NCBI RefSeq assembly: GCF_003340475.1
Contig: NZ_QBKA01000002.1
Span: 2,365,501-2,429,500, forward strand
Length of the DNA: 64,000 nucleotides
Reading direction: 5' to 3'
Source: Alteripontixanthobacter maritimus
GTDB taxonomy: Bacteria; Pseudomonadota; Alphaproteobacteria; Sphingomonadales; Sphingomonadaceae
Made by a program: the position numbers and the translations under genes. This document shows, piece by piece, positions 1-8,598 of this stretch. Below the pieces are notes generated by a model that was given only the letters and a program-made list of their open reading frames with translations, did no database searches and was not told the DNA's origin. The stretch's first letter is position 1. Each line of letters opens with the position of its first letter.

Positions 1-532
1 CTTGCAGAAACGGAAGCGGCTCATCGCTCTCCAATGTGACAACAGCATTATAGAGATCGGGTTTCAGATCGACTCCGAACCAACGCGACAAAGCATTTGC
101 GTCGACGCACCACCCTTCTGGCGAATCGTAAATTTCACCGTCGATCGGCGCGGTATCTGCGTTCACCTTTTGTACTTCGCCTGACCCCCGATCGATTACG
201 ATTTTGCGGTCTTCTGAAAACAGCCAGCCAGTCGCGCGGCGCGACTTCTTGTCGAGCCGTATGGGCAGGTCCAGTGACTGTATGACGTCTGCCAGGTCCA
301 AACATACCCCGCCTTCGATGCGATAACCGCGCACCTCTTCCGACAGCGCGTAAGTGCCGTGCATCAGGCGTAGAAACAGGAAATCGTCTTCATCGACCTG
401 AGCGCTGGGTGGATCAGACGGCGTATCTTGCGCGCTGGCTGTGTCTGGCATGCCAAACGCCGCCGCGAAGACCGCAGCGACGCTCAGGAGCCCTCGGGCA
501 CCACGCAGTTTGTCTGGGATAGTACCGGTCAC
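1..532 (-). CDS. Usher-like outer membrane pilus assembly protein, N-terminal part
   Basis: Only about 177 N-terminal residues are present; the gene runs off the left edge of the window. I place the start at the GTG at 532, because a hydrophobic signal peptide ending near TASAQ follows at once. The mature part (FLFLRLMHGTYALSEEVRGY, later GWLFSEDRKIVIDR) resembles the N-terminal domain of large usher-like proteins encoded with DUF4402 or spore-coat-U type pilins in sphingomonads. The frame stays open back to the chaperone stop codon 33 bp upstream, and no strong Shine-Dalgarno site is visible. The usher role is inferred mainly from position behind a PapD-like chaperone and a pilin-like gene; the barrel domain lies outside the window. 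Confidence 0.6.
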   Translation of the reverse strand, partial: MTGTIPDKLRGARGLLSVAAVFAAAFGMPDTASAQDTPSDPPSAQVDEDDFLFLRLMHGTYALSEEVRGYRIEGGVCLDLADVIQSLDLPIRLDKKSRRATGWLFSEDRKIVIDRGSGEVQKVNADTAPIDGEIYDSPEGWCVDANALSRWFGVDLKPDLYNAVVTLESDEPLPFLQ

Positions 533-565
533 GGCTTTAACCGGTGACGCTTTGGCGCCTGGGTC

Positions 566-1423
566 CTAGCCCATCACCGTATCGACGGAAGCGATCAGCG
601 CTCCGCCTTTTTCCGGCATTTCGCGGAATTCGACCCGCACGGGACCGCTCATCAGTGCCGCCTGTTCAGCGGTCACAGGGTAGGCAATTTGCCGTTCGTC
701 AAGCTCTGGGTAGATCGCCACGCCGCGCGCCATATAGATCGGCTCGTCAGACCCCTGCTTTAGCACGCGCAGTTCGCCGTAGGTTGAACTTTCGCCGCTG
801 CGTTGCATATCCAGATGAAATAGCGATCCATTCACATCGGTTGTGACACGTGGATTAGCCAGCGCCACCGTAGCGGCGACCTCGCCGTGGCGGATGATAA
901 TGGGAATCGTCACCCCGTAAATCGGGATCAAGCGCAATGATACACCCTCGGGATTCGAACCTTGCTCCGTCAGCGGTGCAGCTTTGGGTATCGACTGGAA
1001 CGACATATGCGCACGATACTCGCCGTCAGGAAGATCGGTCGATGGACGCGCGGCAATCCGAACCGCTTGCGGCTGACCCGGCGGCAGGACAATCCGGCGC
1101 GGTGCGTAGCGCACCATGGAGAGAGCTGCTTCCTCCAATTCGTTGGCTTCGTCAGGAGACACTTCGACGAGCGTGCCAGACGCATTCATGCGCCGCAGTA
1201 CGAGCGAAATGCGATAGGTCGCCTCTTCGCTTCCGATATTGCTCAAAATGACTTCCGTACCGCGTCGGCCATCCAGAATGACGCGGGTCGGAGCGACCAG
1301 CAAATCGCCTTGCGCCGCAACCGGGACCGGAGCTGCCAGCGAAGCAGCCAGCGCCGCCCCAGCGATCGTGCTCGCGAACGCTCTTTTGCCCAATTGCGGA
1401 AGGCGGAACGGCATAAGTTTCAT
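566..1423 (-). CDS. PapD-like periplasmic pilus chaperone
   Basis: The product is 285 residues from the ATG at 1423; the frame could start at upstream codons, but this ATG directly precedes a signal peptide (KRAFASTIAGAALAASLAAP). The mature N-terminus LLVAPTRVILDGRRGTEVIL, followed by alternating beta-strand sequence, matches the first immunoglobulin-like domain of fimbrial chaperones. VRYAPRRIVLPPGQPQAVRI matches the strand that donates to pilin subunits in this family. It sits between a DUF4402 pilin-like gene and an usher-like gene, as in chaperone-usher operons. It should hold pilin subunits in the periplasm and deliver them to the usher. Confidence 0.85.
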   Translation of the reverse strand: MKLMPFRLPQLGKRAFASTIAGAALAASLAAPVPVAAQGDLLVAPTRVILDGRRGTEVILSNIGSEEATYRISLVLRRMNASGTLVEVSPDEANELEEAALSMVRYAPRRIVLPPGQPQAVRIAARPSTDLPDGEYRAHMSFQSIPKAAPLTEQGSNPEGVSLRLIPIYGVTIPIIIRHGEVAATVALANPRVTTDVNGSLFHLDMQRSGESSTYGELRVLKQGSDEPIYMARGVAIYPELDERQIAYPVTAEQAALMSGPVRVEFREMPEKGGALIASVDTVMG

Positions 1424-1430
1424 GTGGAAC
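1417..1430. other. Degenerate parS-like site at chaperone start
   Basis: GTTTCATGTGGAAC differs by one central base from the alphaproteobacterial parS core GTTTCACGTGGAAC. It covers the start codon of the pilus chaperone gene, about 3 kb from the clear parS sites. The change hits the central CG step, which is strongly conserved in parS, so ParB binding is uncertain. Confidence 0.3.
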
Positions 1431-1544
1431 ATCCCTGAACGTGTTTCGGGAGTTGCATGGACTCCCATCTTCAGATCCAATTGTATCTACATACGGTTAA
1501 TAACCCGCTAAGGACTGTTCGGCATGACGAGCTATAGACGCGAA

Positions 1545-1574
1545 GAAGGGCCGCACCCTGAGATACGACCCTTC
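1545..1574 (-). terminator. Hairpin between pilin and chaperone genes
   Basis: On the minus strand GAAGGGTCG pairs with CGGCCCTTC, a 9-bp stem with one wobble and a 12-nt loop. It lies in the gap between the DUF4402 gene and the chaperone gene. There is only a short TT run after it, so it could be a weak terminator or an mRNA-stabilising stem rather than a full stop. Confidence 0.4.
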
Positions 1575-1590
1575 CCATGCTCGAATAAAC

Positions 1591-1606
1591 GGCGTCCGCA
1601 GACGCC
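1591..1606 (-). terminator. Short GC hairpin just after the pilin gene
   Basis: GGCGTC and GACGCC form a 6-bp stem with a 4-nt loop, 7 bp past the DUF4402 stop codon. On the minus strand it is followed by GTTTATTC, a weak T-rich tail. With the hairpin at 1545-1574 it may reduce read-through into the chaperone and usher genes. Confidence 0.4.
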
Positions 1607-1612
1607 AATCAA

Positions 1613-2209
1613 TCAGCTATATTCTACCGAGACATTGAAGTCGGCGGCATAGTTACCAGCCTGCTCGCTACCGTCGAGAGCGATATCACCACCCATGTAA
1701 AACGTAGCGATACCGCCACCATCAGCTGCCGTGTCGGCGCTCAACGTGGTTTTGTAGAAGTTGTCCGTTGCGGATGTGACAGTGGTATCCTGCGTGATGT
1801 TCAGCGTCGGTACCAGTTCGATCAGTTCGCTGGCATCGGTCGAAGTCGCGAGGGCACCGTCAAGGCGCAGCACGACGTTCTTGGGAACATTGACCGTAAC
1901 ACCCTTGCCGGCCGTACCGCCGCTCACGACGAGCTCGGGGACGGTGAACAGGCCACTGCACACCAGATCGGCCGAGCAGGTGCGTGCAGGGTTTGCATCG
2001 GCCGTCAGCGAAACGCTGCCGCCTTGGGCTACGTCGGCGATGACCAGCTGACCGAAGTCGAGGTCATTGGTTGCTACGAGCGTCAGTGGCTTGAGCACTT
2101 CGACCTTGGCGGTGACGGTTGCCGTATCCTGCGCAGCTGCCATCGAGCTCATGCCCATGGCGGCGGCGATTACGGCACCAGCGGCGCTCATGCGGAAAGT
2201 CTTGTTCAT
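1613..2209 (-). CDS. DUF4402 pilin-like secreted protein
   Basis: The product has 198 residues. A signal peptide (MNKTFRMSAAGAVIAAAMGM, cleavage near MAAAQ) is followed by TATVTAKVEVLKPLTLVATN and DLDFGQLVIADV, the opening strand pattern of DUF4402 proteins. The C-terminal GNYAADFNVSVEYS is a typical last strand for this family. Two cysteines (CSADLVC) could form a disulphide. AGGGA sits about 8 nt before the ATG. It is the first gene of a leftward operon with a chaperone and an usher-like gene, so it is probably the structural subunit of a surface fibre; no assembled fibre has been shown for it here. Confidence 0.8.
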   Translation of the reverse strand: MNKTFRMSAAGAVIAAAMGMSSMAAAQDTATVTAKVEVLKPLTLVATNDLDFGQLVIADVAQGGSVSLTADANPARTCSADLVCSGLFTVPELVVSGGTAGKGVTVNVPKNVVLRLDGALATSTDASELIELVPTLNITQDTTVTSATDNFYKTTLSADTAADGGGIATFYMGGDIALDGSEQAGNYAADFNVSVEYS

Positions 2210-2338
2210 GTATTTGGTCCCTTCAGACTGGCCTTCTATTACCCGGCCGGACCACTCCCACAGCGTTCCGGCAAACAGGTTCTGCGACCCGTTCGAGACC
2301 CTATGTAGAAGTACTTTGTTCCATCTTTACTTCTGGAA

Positions 2339-2372
2339 ATGGTTAACACTGCAACCGTTTTACATTAACCAT
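2339..2372. promoter_or_regulatory. Inverted pair of TTAACCAT sites (CtrA-like)
   Basis: TTAACCAT occurs on the minus strand at 2339-2346 and on the plus strand at 2365-2372, separated by 18 bp, giving a perfect 8-bp inverted repeat. The 8-mer matches a half-site reported for the alphaproteobacterial cell-cycle regulator CtrA. It lies about 130 bp upstream of the DUF4402 pilin gene and close after the 3' end of parB. The pairing and position are seen directly; CtrA binding is inference. Confidence 0.45.
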
Positions 2373-2461
2373 GGCTGTCCGCCGCTTCCGGCACCGTGTA
2401 CGATGCAGTAGCCGTCGCCCCGTATGTTCGCTGGTTTATAAACGCCCGTTTCGAGCGGTTT

Positions 2462-3514
2462 TCAGATATCGCCGCCGGTCAAACGCTGGCAAACCAGATC
2501 CAACTGATCGAGCGTGCGATAGCGAATCGTCACCGCCCCGCTACGTGGATCGGCATCCGTTTTTATACGTACGGAAAGGCCAAGAAACTCTTCGAGGTGG
2601 CGCTGCACTGCTGCAATATCGGCGTCGCCTTCCGCATTGCGGGGCGCACGCGCGGTCCGCCTCGCACCCTTGCCGGCTTCGGAGGACGGCTCGCCTTCCC
2701 CCCGCGCCAATCGCTCCACATCACGCACAGTCAGATTGTCGTTCACGGCCTTTCGGGCCAGCGCCTCAGCATCGTCATGGCCGATCAGGGCCCTTGCATG
2801 GCCCATGGACAACGCGCCGCCTTCAACCATTTCGATAACATCGGCGGGCAGGGAAAGCAGGCGCTGCAAATTGGCGACATGGCTGCGCGACTTGTCCACC
2901 AGCTGTGCGATCTCGGCCTGCGTCATGTCCTCATCCTCGGACAGCCGCTGATAGGCCCGCCCCTCTTCGATAGGGTTGAGGTCCTCGCGCTGAATATTTT
3001 CGATCAGCGCCAGAGCCATGACTTCGCGCTCTTCCAGATCCCGGACGAGAGCCGGGATTTCGTGCAGACGCGCCTTCTGCGCCGCGCGCCAACGGCGCTC
3101 CCCGGCCACCAGCTGATACCGCCCGTTAGCAATCGGACGTACGATGATAGGCTGGATTACCCCGCGCGCTGCAATGGAGGCAGCCAGCTCAGCCAGCGCG
3201 CCCTCGTCGAAATATGTACGCGGCTGTCCAGGCATGGCCTCGATGGCGGATATTGCGAGCGATGCGAGGCCGGAATCTGTCCTGCCTCCCTCGCTTGTAG
3301 TGGTCGGACTCGCCGTGGCTGCGCCGGGTGCCGGCCCTGAACCAGTTGGCCCCACACCAGCTGACCCCGGACCATCTGCGCCCGGATTGGTCACCAGCGG
3401 TTCCTCTCGCCGGGTTTCCCCCATCAACGCACCCAGCCCCTTACCCAGTTTTTTGCGGGTACCGGCCGGACGCGCGGGCACCGAAAAACGGATTGGATCG
3501 GTGGTGTTGGTCAT
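2462..3514 (-). CDS. parB: Chromosome partitioning protein ParB
   Basis: The product has 350 residues. Residues 1-20 or so are basic (RKKLGKGLGALMGE), the usual start of chromosomal ParB. A Gly/Pro/Thr-rich linker follows, then the ParB N domain with IVRPIANGRYQLVAGERRW containing the CTP-binding GERR box, a helix-turn-helix region (DEDMTQAEIAQLVDKSRSHV) and a C-terminal dimerisation segment. It binds parS, spreads as a CTP-dependent clamp and stimulates ParA. It overlaps parA by 4 bp (ATGA), and GAGGAAAG precedes the ATG. Four good parS-like sites lie 0.8-3.4 kb upstream in the same gene run. Confidence 0.97.
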   Translation of the reverse strand: MTNTTDPIRFSVPARPAGTRKKLGKGLGALMGETRREEPLVTNPGADGPGSAGVGPTGSGPAPGAATASPTTTSEGGRTDSGLASLAISAIEAMPGQPRTYFDEGALAELAASIAARGVIQPIIVRPIANGRYQLVAGERRWRAAQKARLHEIPALVRDLEEREVMALALIENIQREDLNPIEEGRAYQRLSEDEDMTQAEIAQLVDKSRSHVANLQRLLSLPADVIEMVEGGALSMGHARALIGHDDAEALARKAVNDNLTVRDVERLARGEGEPSSEAGKGARRTARAPRNAEGDADIAAVQRHLEEFLGLSVRIKTDADPRSGAVTIRYRTLDQLDLVCQRLTGGDI

Positions 3515-4287
3515 GCAGCTTTCCTCTCTTGCGGCAGTCGTCCGATCAATTCCCTCGCGAGTGCGATGTAGGCGCGGCTACCGGCGCAGTTATGATCGTA
3601 AACCAGGGCGGGCATACCGTGGCTCGGTGCCTCGGATAAACGGACGTTGCGGGGGATGACCGATTCGAAGACCAACGTGCCGAGGCAGTCGCGAACGTCG
3701 TCGGCAACCTGATCGGTAAGCCTGTTGCGACGGTCGAACATGGTCAGCACGATCCCCACAATGCCGAGGTCCGGATTGAAGCGCTGCTGCACCTGCTCCA
3801 CGGTTTGCAACAACTGGCTGAGCCCCTCAAGCGCGAAAAATTCGCATTGGAGTGGGACCAGCAGCGTGTTCGCAGCGCCCAAGGCATTCAGAGTCAGCAA
3901 ACCCAGAGACGGGGGGCAATCGATCAGGCAAATGTCGTGTCCGGAATGATCCGATAACGCTGCGCGCAAGCGATCGGTGCGGTTCTCAAGTGTTACAAGC
4001 TCGACCTCCGCTCCGCTAAGATCGACCGTAGCAGGCACAATATCGAGACCGGGGATATCGCTAGGCTGCATCGCGTCTGCCAGTTCCGCATCGCCCAGCA
4101 GCAAATCGTAACTCGATACGGTCCGGTCGGCTGCGGCTATCCCCATTCCAGTGGAAGCATTGCCCTGCGGATCAAGATCGACGAGCAAGGTTTTCGAGCC
4201 GGTCGCGGCCATTGCGGTTGCGACGTTGATGGCAGTAGTCGTTTTCCCGACCCCACCCTTCTGGTTGACGATCGCTATCGTAATCAC
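3511..4287 (-). CDS. parA: Chromosome partitioning ATPase ParA
   Basis: From the GTG at 4287 the product has 258 residues and begins [20 protein letters not shown], with the deviant Walker A motif KGGVGKTT at the very N-terminus. The frame stays open further upstream, but homologues start just before this motif and GGAGGG lies about 10 nt before the GTG. Walker A' (LLVDLDPQGNAST) and Walker B (ICLIDCPPSLG) are both present. The GTG overlaps the rsmG stop codon. ParA dimers bind DNA non-specifically and move ParB-parS complexes to the new cell pole. Confidence 0.97.
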   Translation of the reverse strand: MITIAIVNQKGGVGKTTTAINVATAMAATGSKTLLVDLDPQGNASTGMGIAAADRTVSSYDLLLGDAELADAMQPSDIPGLDIVPATVDLSGAEVELVTLENRTDRLRAALSDHSGHDICLIDCPPSLGLLTLNALGAANTLLVPLQCEFFALEGLSQLLQTVEQVQQRFNPDLGIVGIVLTMFDRRNRLTDQVADDVRDCLGTLVFESVIPRNVRLSEAPSHGMPALVYDHNCAGSRAYIALARELIGRLPQERKAA

Positions 4288-4919
4288 GGTCTGATGATCC
4301 CTCCGGAAGTAAGTTTCCCGACGATTATCCCTGCCTCGCCATCCGTCTGCGATGGTTCCACGTGAAACCCCTTGCGCTGTTTGGGCTTGAGCGTAGCCAA
4401 CTCTTGCGCCGCAGAACGGCCTTTCGGCAACAACCACTTCGTGTCCCTTGTGGAAAAAGGTGCGGCTATCGTGACAAGCTTACGCAACGGCGCAAACGCT
4501 CGCGCACTAATAAAATCCGCCGGAAATGGCTCGACCAGCTCCAGCTTGGCATGCACGATCTCACAGTTCTCAAGGCCCATCTCGTCGCTCGCGCGCTGCA
4601 GCCATTCGGCTCTGATCCTGCGACTTTCGACAAGTTTTACTTGCATCCCAGGTCGCAAAGCAGCGATCACCATTCCTGGAAAACCGGCGCCCGATCCAAG
4701 ATCCAGCCAAACGCCATGATCGCGCGCAACCAGCGTGAGGAGTTGCGCGCTGTCTGCGAAATGGCGTTGCCACAGTTGCGTTAGAGACTGCTTTGCCACG
4801 AGGTTTTGCTTGTCGTTCTCAAGCCGCAGGTCACTGGCGAACTGGTCCAACTGCTCCATTGCTGAAGTGGTGGCAAATCCAGCAACAAAGGAGCGGGCAC
4901 CGCTTTCGGTGGTAATCAT
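4284..4919 (-). CDS. rsmG: 16S rRNA m7G527 methyltransferase RsmG
   Basis: The 211-residue product carries the family SAM-binding segment [17 protein letters not shown] and the motif [12 protein letters not shown]. RsmG methylates N7 of G527 in 16S rRNA. Its start overlaps the mnmG stop by 4 bp (ATGA), and its stop overlaps the parA GTG. The order mnmG-rsmG-parA-parB is the common bacterial arrangement near the replication origin. The coding sequence contains a parS-like site. Confidence 0.96.
   Translation of the reverse strand: MITTESGARSFVAGFATTSAMEQLDQFASDLRLENDKQNLVAKQSLTQLWQRHFADSAQLLTLVARDHGVWLDLGSGAGFPGMVIAALRPGMQVKLVESRRIRAEWLQRASDEMGLENCEIVHAKLELVEPFPADFISARAFAPLRKLVTIAAPFSTRDTKWLLPKGRSAAQELATLKPKQRKGFHVEPSQTDGEAGIIVGKLTSGGIIRP
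4355..4368. other. parS site inside rsmG
   Basis: GTTCCACGTGAAAC is a near-perfect palindrome matching the parS core, with mixed half-sites of the GTTCCACGTGGAAC and GTTTCACGTGAAAC forms. It lies in the 3' part of rsmG, just upstream of parA. ParB recognition is known for this motif family; occupancy here is inferred. Confidence 0.85.
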
Positions 4920-6769
4920 GCGGCTTGCCGCTCCCGACGTTTGGCAGCTACCAGCAAAGCCGACAACGCTGCCGGTGTTATCCCGCCCAATCGGTCAGCT
5001 GCGGCTAGGGTTTCGGGCTGTGCACGCTCCAGCCGATCGACCATCTCGTTGGAAAGGCCTGGCACGTCGCGATAGGGGAAGCCTTCACCCAAAGCGATCA
5101 GTTCATTGGCCCGCAGGTCTCGCAATTCGGCATCCTGCCGCGCCAGATAGGGCGCGTAGGTCGCGTCTTCCGCCATTTCCAGCGCGAGTGGATCACTAGT
5201 GTCCAGATCACCCAACCAAGGCGACAGTCGCGCCAGGTCTACACCGCCATAACGCAGCCACTCGGCAGCCGGTTGCGGGCCACCGTCACGGCGGACCGGC
5301 ACGCCTGCCTTTTCCAGTTCGGCGGAATGAATGACGGTCGACAGAGCATTCTCAATCGACTGACGCCGACCCTCCCTGGCAGTAAACCATTCCCGCCGTT
5401 CCGGACCGATACAGCCGATTTCCAGACCGAGTGCTGTCAGCCGGGTGTCGGCATTATTCGCCCGCAAACGCAGCCGGTATTCAGCACGCGAGGTCAACAT
5501 CCGGTAAGGCTCGGTCACACCGTGCAGGGTCAGGTCGTCCACCATCACCGCAATGTAGCTATTCGCCCTGTCGAGCGCTGGCGGAGCCTTACCAAGAACC
5601 GCGCCAGCAGCGTGAAGACCTGCGACAAGCCCTTGCGCAGCGGCTTCTTCGTACCCGGTGGTCCCATTGATCTGCCCAGCACAATACAGCCCCGGGATCG
5701 CTTTGACCTGCAATCCGCTGTCGAGCGCGCGAGGATCGATATGGTCGTACTCGACGGCATAACCGGGTACCGCCATTTCAACTCGCTCAAGCCCCTCCAT
5801 GGCCCGCAGCATCCCCAACTGGACGTCCACCGGAAGCGATGTGCTGATCCCGTTTGGATAGACAAGATGCGTGCCCAACCCCTCCGGTTCCAGGAACACC
5901 TGGTGGCCGTCGCGATCGCCGAATCGATGAATTTTGTCCTCGATCGATGGGCAGTAACGCGGACCCTCCGCGCCGATCGCACCTGAAAACAGCGGTGAGC
6001 GGTCCAGATTTGCGCGGATCAGGTCGTGCGCCTTGGCATTGGTGCGCGTAATCGCGCAAAATATGGGTGTATTGACGCGCTGCTTGGTGAGCGACGAAAG
6101 GGTCCACCTTTCGGCGTCGGATGGCTGTTCTTCGAGCCGCCCCCAGTCGATAGTGCGGCCATCGAGACGCGGCGGTGTGCCGGTTTTCAACCGCGCCATC
6201 GGAAGCTCCGCAGCACGCAACTGACCAGCTAGCCTATGCGCAGAGGCTTCGCCAATACGGCCACCATCAAGCCGCTCTTCCCCGCGAAAAAGCTTCCCTC
6301 CCAAAAACGTACCTGTGCAAAGAATGACAGTCTGGGCGCTTATAGTTGAGCCATCGGATAGCTCCACACCAGCAACTGTTTCACGTGAAAGCACCAACGC
6401 GGCCACTTCGGCAGCAATGATTGAAATATCGCCATGGGTAGGAATTAAAGCATGGACGGCCTGTCGAAATAGCGTCCTATCTGCCTGCACGCGCGGTCCC
6501 CAGACTGCCGACCCTTTTGACCGGTTGAGCATACGGTAGTGTATTGCCGCCGCATCGCCCGCTCGACCAATGATGCCGTCCAGCGCGTCCACCTCACGCA
6601 CAAGGTGGCCCTTCCCCAATCCGCCGATAGCTGGATTACAGCTCATTGCCCCAATTTTTGATGGCTCGAAGCTTACCAGCGCTACATTGGCGCCAAATCG
6701 CGCGGCAGCTGCGGCCGCCTCCACTCCGGCGTGGCCGCCGCCTACTACAAGGACATCAAATACGCGCAT
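4916..6769 (-). CDS. mnmG: tRNA U34 carboxymethylaminomethyl modification enzyme MnmG
   Basis: The 617-residue product opens with an FAD-binding dinucleotide fold ([18 protein letters not shown]) and contains the family signatures [20 protein letters not shown] and [39 protein letters not shown] marks the C-terminal region. MnmG works with MnmE to modify the wobble uridine of several tRNAs. mnmE lies 88 bp upstream in the same direction, so the two partners may be co-transcribed. A parS-like site lies inside the gene and two more lie just upstream of its start. Confidence 0.98.
   Translation of the reverse strand: MRVFDVLVVGGGHAGVEAAAAAARFGANVALVSFEPSKIGAMSCNPAIGGLGKGHLVREVDALDGIIGRAGDAAAIHYRMLNRSKGSAVWGPRVQADRTLFRQAVHALIPTHGDISIIAAEVAALVLSRETVAGVELSDGSTISAQTVILCTGTFLGGKLFRGEERLDGGRIGEASAHRLAGQLRAAELPMARLKTGTPPRLDGRTIDWGRLEEQPSDAERWTLSSLTKQRVNTPIFCAITRTNAKAHDLIRANLDRSPLFSGAIGAEGPRYCPSIEDKIHRFGDRDGHQVFLEPEGLGTHLVYPNGISTSLPVDVQLGMLRAMEGLERVEMAVPGYAVEYDHIDPRALDSGLQVKAIPGLYCAGQINGTTGYEEAAAQGLVAGLHAAGAVLGKAPPALDRANSYIAVMVDDLTLHGVTEPYRMLTSRAEYRLRLRANNADTRLTALGLEIGCIGPERREWFTAREGRRQSIENALSTVIHSAELEKAGVPVRRDGGPQPAAEWLRYGGVDLARLSPWLGDLDTSDPLALEMAEDATYAPYLARQDAELRDLRANELIALGEGFPYRDVPGLSNEMVDRLERAQPETLAAADRLGGITPAALSALLVAAKRRERQAA
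6378..6391. other. parS-like site inside mnmG
   Basis: GTTTCACGTGAAAG matches the classical parS core GTTTCACGTGAAAC at 13 of 14 positions; including the leading T it reads TGTTTCACGTGAAAG. It lies in the mnmG coding sequence. Confidence 0.8.
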
Positions 6770-6806
6770 TGCGTTCGATTACGCCGCCCATCCAATCGGG
6801 TAAAGC

Positions 6807-6820
6807 GTTTCACGTGGAAC
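6807..6820. other. parS site between mnmE and mnmG
   Basis: GTTTCACGTGGAAC matches the alphaproteobacterial parS core with one half-site of each type. It lies in the 88-bp gap before mnmG, only 24 bp from the next parS site. Confidence 0.85.
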
Positions 6821-6844
6821 GCCGGTTGGTTTGCGACGAAAAGT

Positions 6845-6858
6845 GTTCCACGTGGAAC
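6845..6858. other. Perfect palindromic parS site at the mnmE 3' end
   Basis: GTTCCACGTGGAAC is a perfect 14-bp palindrome identical to the Caulobacter-type parS core. It ends on the last base of the mnmE stop codon. Centre-to-centre distance to the neighbouring parS site is 38 bp, so the two form a tandem pair. Confidence 0.9.
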
Positions 6859-8141
6859 TATTTGCCGATGCAAAACTGCGAAAACAAGGCGTCCAGCATA
6901 TCCTCGGTTGAGGTTTTCCCGATTACAGCATCGAATGCCGATCTGGCCGCGCGAAGGCTTTCCCCAACCAATAAAGGGTCAGTCGAATGATCGATCTCGG
7001 CCAAGGCGGTCGCCGCAACTTCCAGGCAGGTTCGTTGCCTCGCGTTTATGGCTGCTTCCCCGGGCTTGGGCATGGCAAGGCGTGCGCGAGTGTCGAGCTT
7101 GTGTCGCAAGGTTTCCATACCCTCCCCACTAACGGGTGAGACGGACAGAGCTTCTACTTCTGCCGAAACGACGAGAGCGTCAACGCAATCCACCTTGCTG
7201 CGCACGATAACGGCGTCCTGAGGCGCGTCGGCGGGAGGTCCGAGCCATAAAACGCAATCCGCGAGGTCGATTTCGTTTCGTGCGCGGTCGATGCCGACGG
7301 CCTCGATGGCATCGCCCGTGCCCTCATGCAGGCCCGCCATGTCAACGAAGGTCATCGGTACGCCGCCAAACGATACCGTCCGCTCGATCACGTCACGCGT
7401 GGTTCCTGCGACCGGTGATGTTATCGCAGCCTCCTTGGCGACCAAAGCGTTGAACAACGTCGATTTTCCGGCGTTCGGTGGCCCCGCAAGCGCTACCCTA
7501 TATCCATTCCGTAATGCTTCTACTGTCGGTCTGGCCAGCTTCGCGCGCAGTTCTGCCACCAATTTGCCGACACGATCGAAGAATGTATCGGACAATTCGG
7601 CAGAGTCCTCCTCGTCCGAGAAGTCCAGTACACCTTCGACCTCGGCCGACAGACGCAGCACCGCCTCGCGCCATTTGGCGACCTCTTGCGACAATGCCCC
7701 GCCCATCATCGTCATGGCCGATGCGCGCTGTAATTCCGTTTCCGCCAGCAAAAGATCGCCCAGCCCCTCGGCCTCCGCCAGATCGAGCCTGCCATTCGCG
7801 AAGGCCCGGCGGGTAAATTCGCCTGGGAGCGCCGGGCGAAGGTCCGGTTGTCGCTCAAGCTCTGCCGAAACCGCAGCGACTAGCGCGCGCCCGCCGTGGC
7901 AGTGCAATTCTACTGAATCTTCACCCGTGGCGTTGTTCGGGCCGGGCAGGAACAGGACCAGTGCTTGATCCAGCACCTCCCCTGACGCGCTTCGTAAGGT
8001 CATTGCGGTGGCGCGACGTGGTTCCGGAACCCGTCCCGCTATAGCGGTCAGCGCATCGGTCGCGGCTAGGCCGCTAATGCGAATAACCGCTATCCCTGCC
8101 GGCGGCATACCGCTGGAAAGCGCGAAGATCGTGTCGCTCAC
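6858..8141 (-). CDS. mnmE: tRNA modification GTPase MnmE
   Basis: From the GTG at 8141 the product has 427 residues and begins SDTIFALSSGMPPAGIAVIR, the conserved start of MnmE. The long open frame further upstream has no MnmE similarity, and GAGG precedes the GTG. The N-terminal domain binds tetrahydrofolate; the G domain carries GPPNAGKSTLFN, the TTRD switch (AGTTRDVIE) and the DMAGLHEG box. The C-terminal CIGK holds the conserved cysteine. It partners MnmG in tRNA wobble uridine modification. Confidence 0.97.
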   Translation of the reverse strand: MSDTIFALSSGMPPAGIAVIRISGLAATDALTAIAGRVPEPRRATAMTLRSASGEVLDQALVLFLPGPNNATGEDSVELHCHGGRALVAAVSAELERQPDLRPALPGEFTRRAFANGRLDLAEAEGLGDLLLAETELQRASAMTMMGGALSQEVAKWREAVLRLSAEVEGVLDFSDEEDSAELSDTFFDRVGKLVAELRAKLARPTVEALRNGYRVALAGPPNAGKSTLFNALVAKEAAITSPVAGTTRDVIERTVSFGGVPMTFVDMAGLHEGTGDAIEAVGIDRARNEIDLADCVLWLGPPADAPQDAVIVRSKVDCVDALVVSAEVEALSVSPVSGEGMETLRHKLDTRARLAMPKPGEAAINARQRTCLEVAATALAEIDHSTDPLLVGESLRAARSAFDAVIGKTSTEDMLDALFSQFCIGK

Positions 8142-8170
8142 GCCAGCCACCTCGCTCCGGCCACGACGGT

Positions 8171-8455
8171 CTACTTGTCGGAGCCGCTTTTCTTGCCACC
8201 TGTTTTGGCCGCCAAGGCTGCTGCGTCGCCAGCCATCATTCCGCCTTCGACCAGATTCTGGAACATCTTCAAACCCAATTGGCCCATGGGTGCCAACTGC
8301 TTGGCAAAACCCTGTAGCTGTTCGGGGTTCGAAACGCCCTTCATCGCCTTGGTCATAGTGTCGATATAGACATCGTTCGCCTTTGCGACGTCCGGCAAGC
8401 CCATGAAGGTGCGCGCCTCCTCCGGCGTACAATCGATTTCCACATGGACCTTCAT
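8171..8455 (-). CDS. DUF6489 family small protein
   Basis: The 94-residue product starts MKVHVEIDCTPEEARTFMGL and ends in a Lys/Gly/Ser-rich tail. The N-terminal CTPEEAR-x-FMGLPDV segment and following MTKAMKG are typical of a small family common in sphingomonads, annotated DUF6489. No signal peptide or membrane segment is visible. The start at 8455 was chosen over upstream codons because the conserved part begins there. It precedes mnmE by 29 bp; function is unknown. Confidence 0.75.
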   Translation of the reverse strand: MKVHVEIDCTPEEARTFMGLPDVAKANDVYIDTMTKAMKGVSNPEQLQGFAKQLAPMGQLGLKMFQNLVEGGMMAGDAAALAAKTGGKKSGSDK

Positions 8456-8598
8456 GGCGTCTGCTCCGTTTGTTGAAGGAGCCCGCTGGCCCCCGGTACT
8501 GTGACAATCTGCGGTTGCGGGGCCACGGATGCAAGCCTTATGCCCGAATTCTGCCGACCAGCGCAGTAAATGGGCCGACATTTGACGGAGCAACTAGC

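Noticed and set aside
2396-3340. 314-codon open frame antisense to parB
   Set aside because: parB has full conserved motifs; this is a shadow of it.
8142-8534. N-terminal extension of MnmE frame
   Set aside because: It overlaps the DUF6489 gene in another frame and lacks MnmE similarity; the GTG at 8141 fits the family start.
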